From Nematostella vectensis (lineage: Eukaryota; Cnidaria; Anthozoa; Actiniaria; Edwardsiidae), in NCBI RefSeq assembly GCF_932526225.1, contig NC_064035.1:10529296-10589295 (forward strand): DNA of 60,000 nucleotides, given 5' to 3'. A program made the translations under genes and the position numbers. Under the pieces are notes generated by a model that saw only the letters and a program-made list of their open reading frames with translations, ran no database searches and was not told where the DNA came from. The first letter of the stretch is position 1, and every line of letters starts with the position of its first letter. This document shows positions 58,251 through 60,000 of this stretch, piece by piece.

Positions 58251-58701
58251 AAACTTTCGCTGCACGTATGAAATGATAATGTATCATTGAAAAAGGCCAT
58301 TGCTGCATAACAATGATTACAAGCCAGTGTTTTATTAACGGAATTATATTGTTTCCATATTTAATAATCGTGTCGAAATAACCCATCGAGATAACCTATT
58401 GTTTAGGGGTTTATGATTTGTATCGTAGATCGCCCTCGTCTTCCCATAGCAAGGAACACACACTTCTGCGGATTAAACGATAACCCGCTGTGGTTTAGGA
58501 TTTGTGTGACCCATGGTAGATGGTTATTTGCCAGGGGCTCCTGCAAATACATCCGGTAAAGACATCCCATTGTTATGGCTTGCGGTGCTAAGCTCGTCAA
58601 GTGAATCGTTGGTTGATGACATGTTTCTAAAGATGTGCACAGACCCATTCCGATCTCTCCGGTAACCTGGTATCTGACATTGCTCCCCCAGAGGAGGTGG
58701 G

Positions 58702-59748
58702 CTATGGCGGCAGGCTCGCAAAGTAATCAATGACCAAATACCACTGAGAAACACCTTGTAAGTTTTTTTTGAAATGGCGGTTGTGAAGACCGAAGAGAAA
58801 CGGGTTTAACGCGCTGTTTAGGTACCCCATAGTCAGGAGTATAAGACCCTCTGCATAAGAATCGGAGCTGTAGCAAGATTGGCAAATAATGTTGATAAAA
58901 CTATATATTGTAAATGGCATCCAACAGCAGATAAATGAACACACAATCACCGAAACTGTTTTGACGGCTCGCGTGTTTTTGAATAATAGTTTTCTCTGTT
59001 TTTCTTCTGTGCGCGATTCGCGCTTATTGGCCTGGCCAGGTCTTCGTTGAAATCGGGGTAGCAGTGAACTCGCATTTCCACATGGGTCGCGTTGGCACTG
59101 GTTTGCTTGCTTGTGTGAGGTTTTGTAGCATAGTCGGTAAATTTGGATGTAGAGCCCACAAAGAACTAGTAAAGGGACGAAGAAATTGACTACAGGGCTT
59201 AGAAGACTATAACTAGGCGACATATTGAATAAGCACTGGCCTTGCACTACGTTTGACGGGTAAATCTTCCAGCCCATAACCGGAATCAAAGAGAAAAGTA
59301 AACAGTAGATCCAGATAATTGAGATAATCAGCACAGCGCGTCCTGTCATGAATGGAGACTGCTTGAATCGGTTCAAGGGGTCGCTTAATTCCTAGCGATC
59401 AATCGAGAGAGCGAGTAGATTCCGAGTATGGATGTCGGGACCATCATGAGATACAGAGTGGTCCATAGAATGCACAAGAACTCTCCATATTTCCAGGAAT
59501 AGTCACTCAAAATCTGTATCACATCGAAAGGCACGACGACTGCTGCCGTGAATAGGTCAGAAACGGCAAGGCTGACAATGAAGTAAGTCGTTGTTGATTT
59601 GCGTAGCTTTTTGTTGGCAATAAATGAGGCTACAACCAGTAGATTGCCAGCCAAAGCAATGACAATAATGATACTGTTGGCTTCGACGATGCCATGCGCT
59701 GCAACTGGAGGGCGGCTCGATGACCAAACTGTCGGTCGAGTTGTTCAT
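58702..59748 (-). pseudogene. Rhodopsin-class (class A) GPCR, frame broken
   Basis: TM1 IIIVIALAGNLLVVASF; TM2 SLAVSDLFTAAVVVPF; TM3 after EFLC (ILWTTLYLMMVPTSILGIYS); TM4 AVLIISIIWIYCLLFSLIPV; Cys in ECL2 (GQCLF); TM5 NFFVPLLVLCGLYIQIY; a basic third loop; TM6 CSFICCWMPFTIYSF; TM7 GYLNSALNPFLFG; then FKKNLQ. Three defects: after IYSLS one base is missing (59404-59405), the next frame gives IDR and then TAG (59394-59392) where the DRY tyrosine belongs, and the ATG of MNNSTDSL (59748) is one frame off TM1. The aspartate at position 3.32 of amine receptors is a Tyr by count, so the ligand is unknown. It is probably a pseudogene; sequencing errors could explain one defect but hardly all. Confidence 0.85.
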
Positions 59749-60000
59749 TGTTTGGTTCTCAGATGCCCTAGAATAAATTGTTGTTAACACCCCCGAGAGT
59801 TGTGAGCGAAAATTATCCTTCCTGGTCTGGTTGTAATACTAATAATAATAGTACTTATTAGCGATATTTGGTACTAGGAGATATTTGATTATGCCAAGGA
59901 ATTTTATCACATTACCAGGAAGAATATTTATGTAACCGTATTTGCATAAAGCGTTAAATGCTCGGACTGTATATTCTGGAAAATATCTATGAATCTCTGT
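59749..60000. other. Right-edge flank of the GPCR pseudogene
   Basis: AT-rich, with a short (TAA)n run near 59838. No gene or repeat that I can support. Confidence 0.5.

Overview
This window looks like intron-rich metazoan nuclear DNA, most probably from an anthozoan cnidarian such as a sea anemone. The basis is AT-rich introns, many short exons with GT-AG borders, animal gene families (KIF26 kinesin, DPP4-type peptidase, rhodopsin-class GPCR), and non-LTR, Tc1/mariner, Harbinger-like and SINE repeats. The phylum is an inference. No species was confirmed by a search.

Layout. 1-3593 (minus) is a two-ORF non-LTR retrotransposon; ORF1 is complete and ORF2 is open to the left edge. 3600-16541 is intergenic or 5' intron sequence with one candidate exon (7163-7239). 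16542-35533 (plus) is a KIF26/VAB-8-type kinesin. I built a 16-exon model whose exons total 5949 nt (1982 codons plus stop) with every phase matching. Its large intron 2 carries a 50-bp minisatellite, a MITE with a recognisable empty site, and a Tc1/mariner element with very long terminal inverted repeats. 37588-52901 (minus) is a DPP4-family serine peptidase in 27 exons totalling 2457 nt (818 codons plus stop), again with all phases matching. The transmembrane anchor, double-Glu motif and Ser-Asp-His triad are all present. The two genes converge tail to tail across about 2 kb. 52967-58700 is intergenic, ending in a 41-bp satellite and a 476-bp tandem duplication. 58702-59748 (minus) is a GPCR broken by a nonsense codon at the DRY tyrosine and by frameshift(s).

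The most unusual signal is that many tandem duplications in the two genes lie exactly on exon-intron borders. They occur at KIF26 donors 18412 and 27392, KIF26 acceptors 25438 and 33642, the KIF26 stop codon, and the DPP donor at 41667. Each carries copied splice signals, and I have not seen this described as a pattern.

No functional link between KIF26 and the peptidase is implied by their adjacency. Exon borders come from reading frame, GT-AG signals and remembered family similarity; no alignment or transcript was available.
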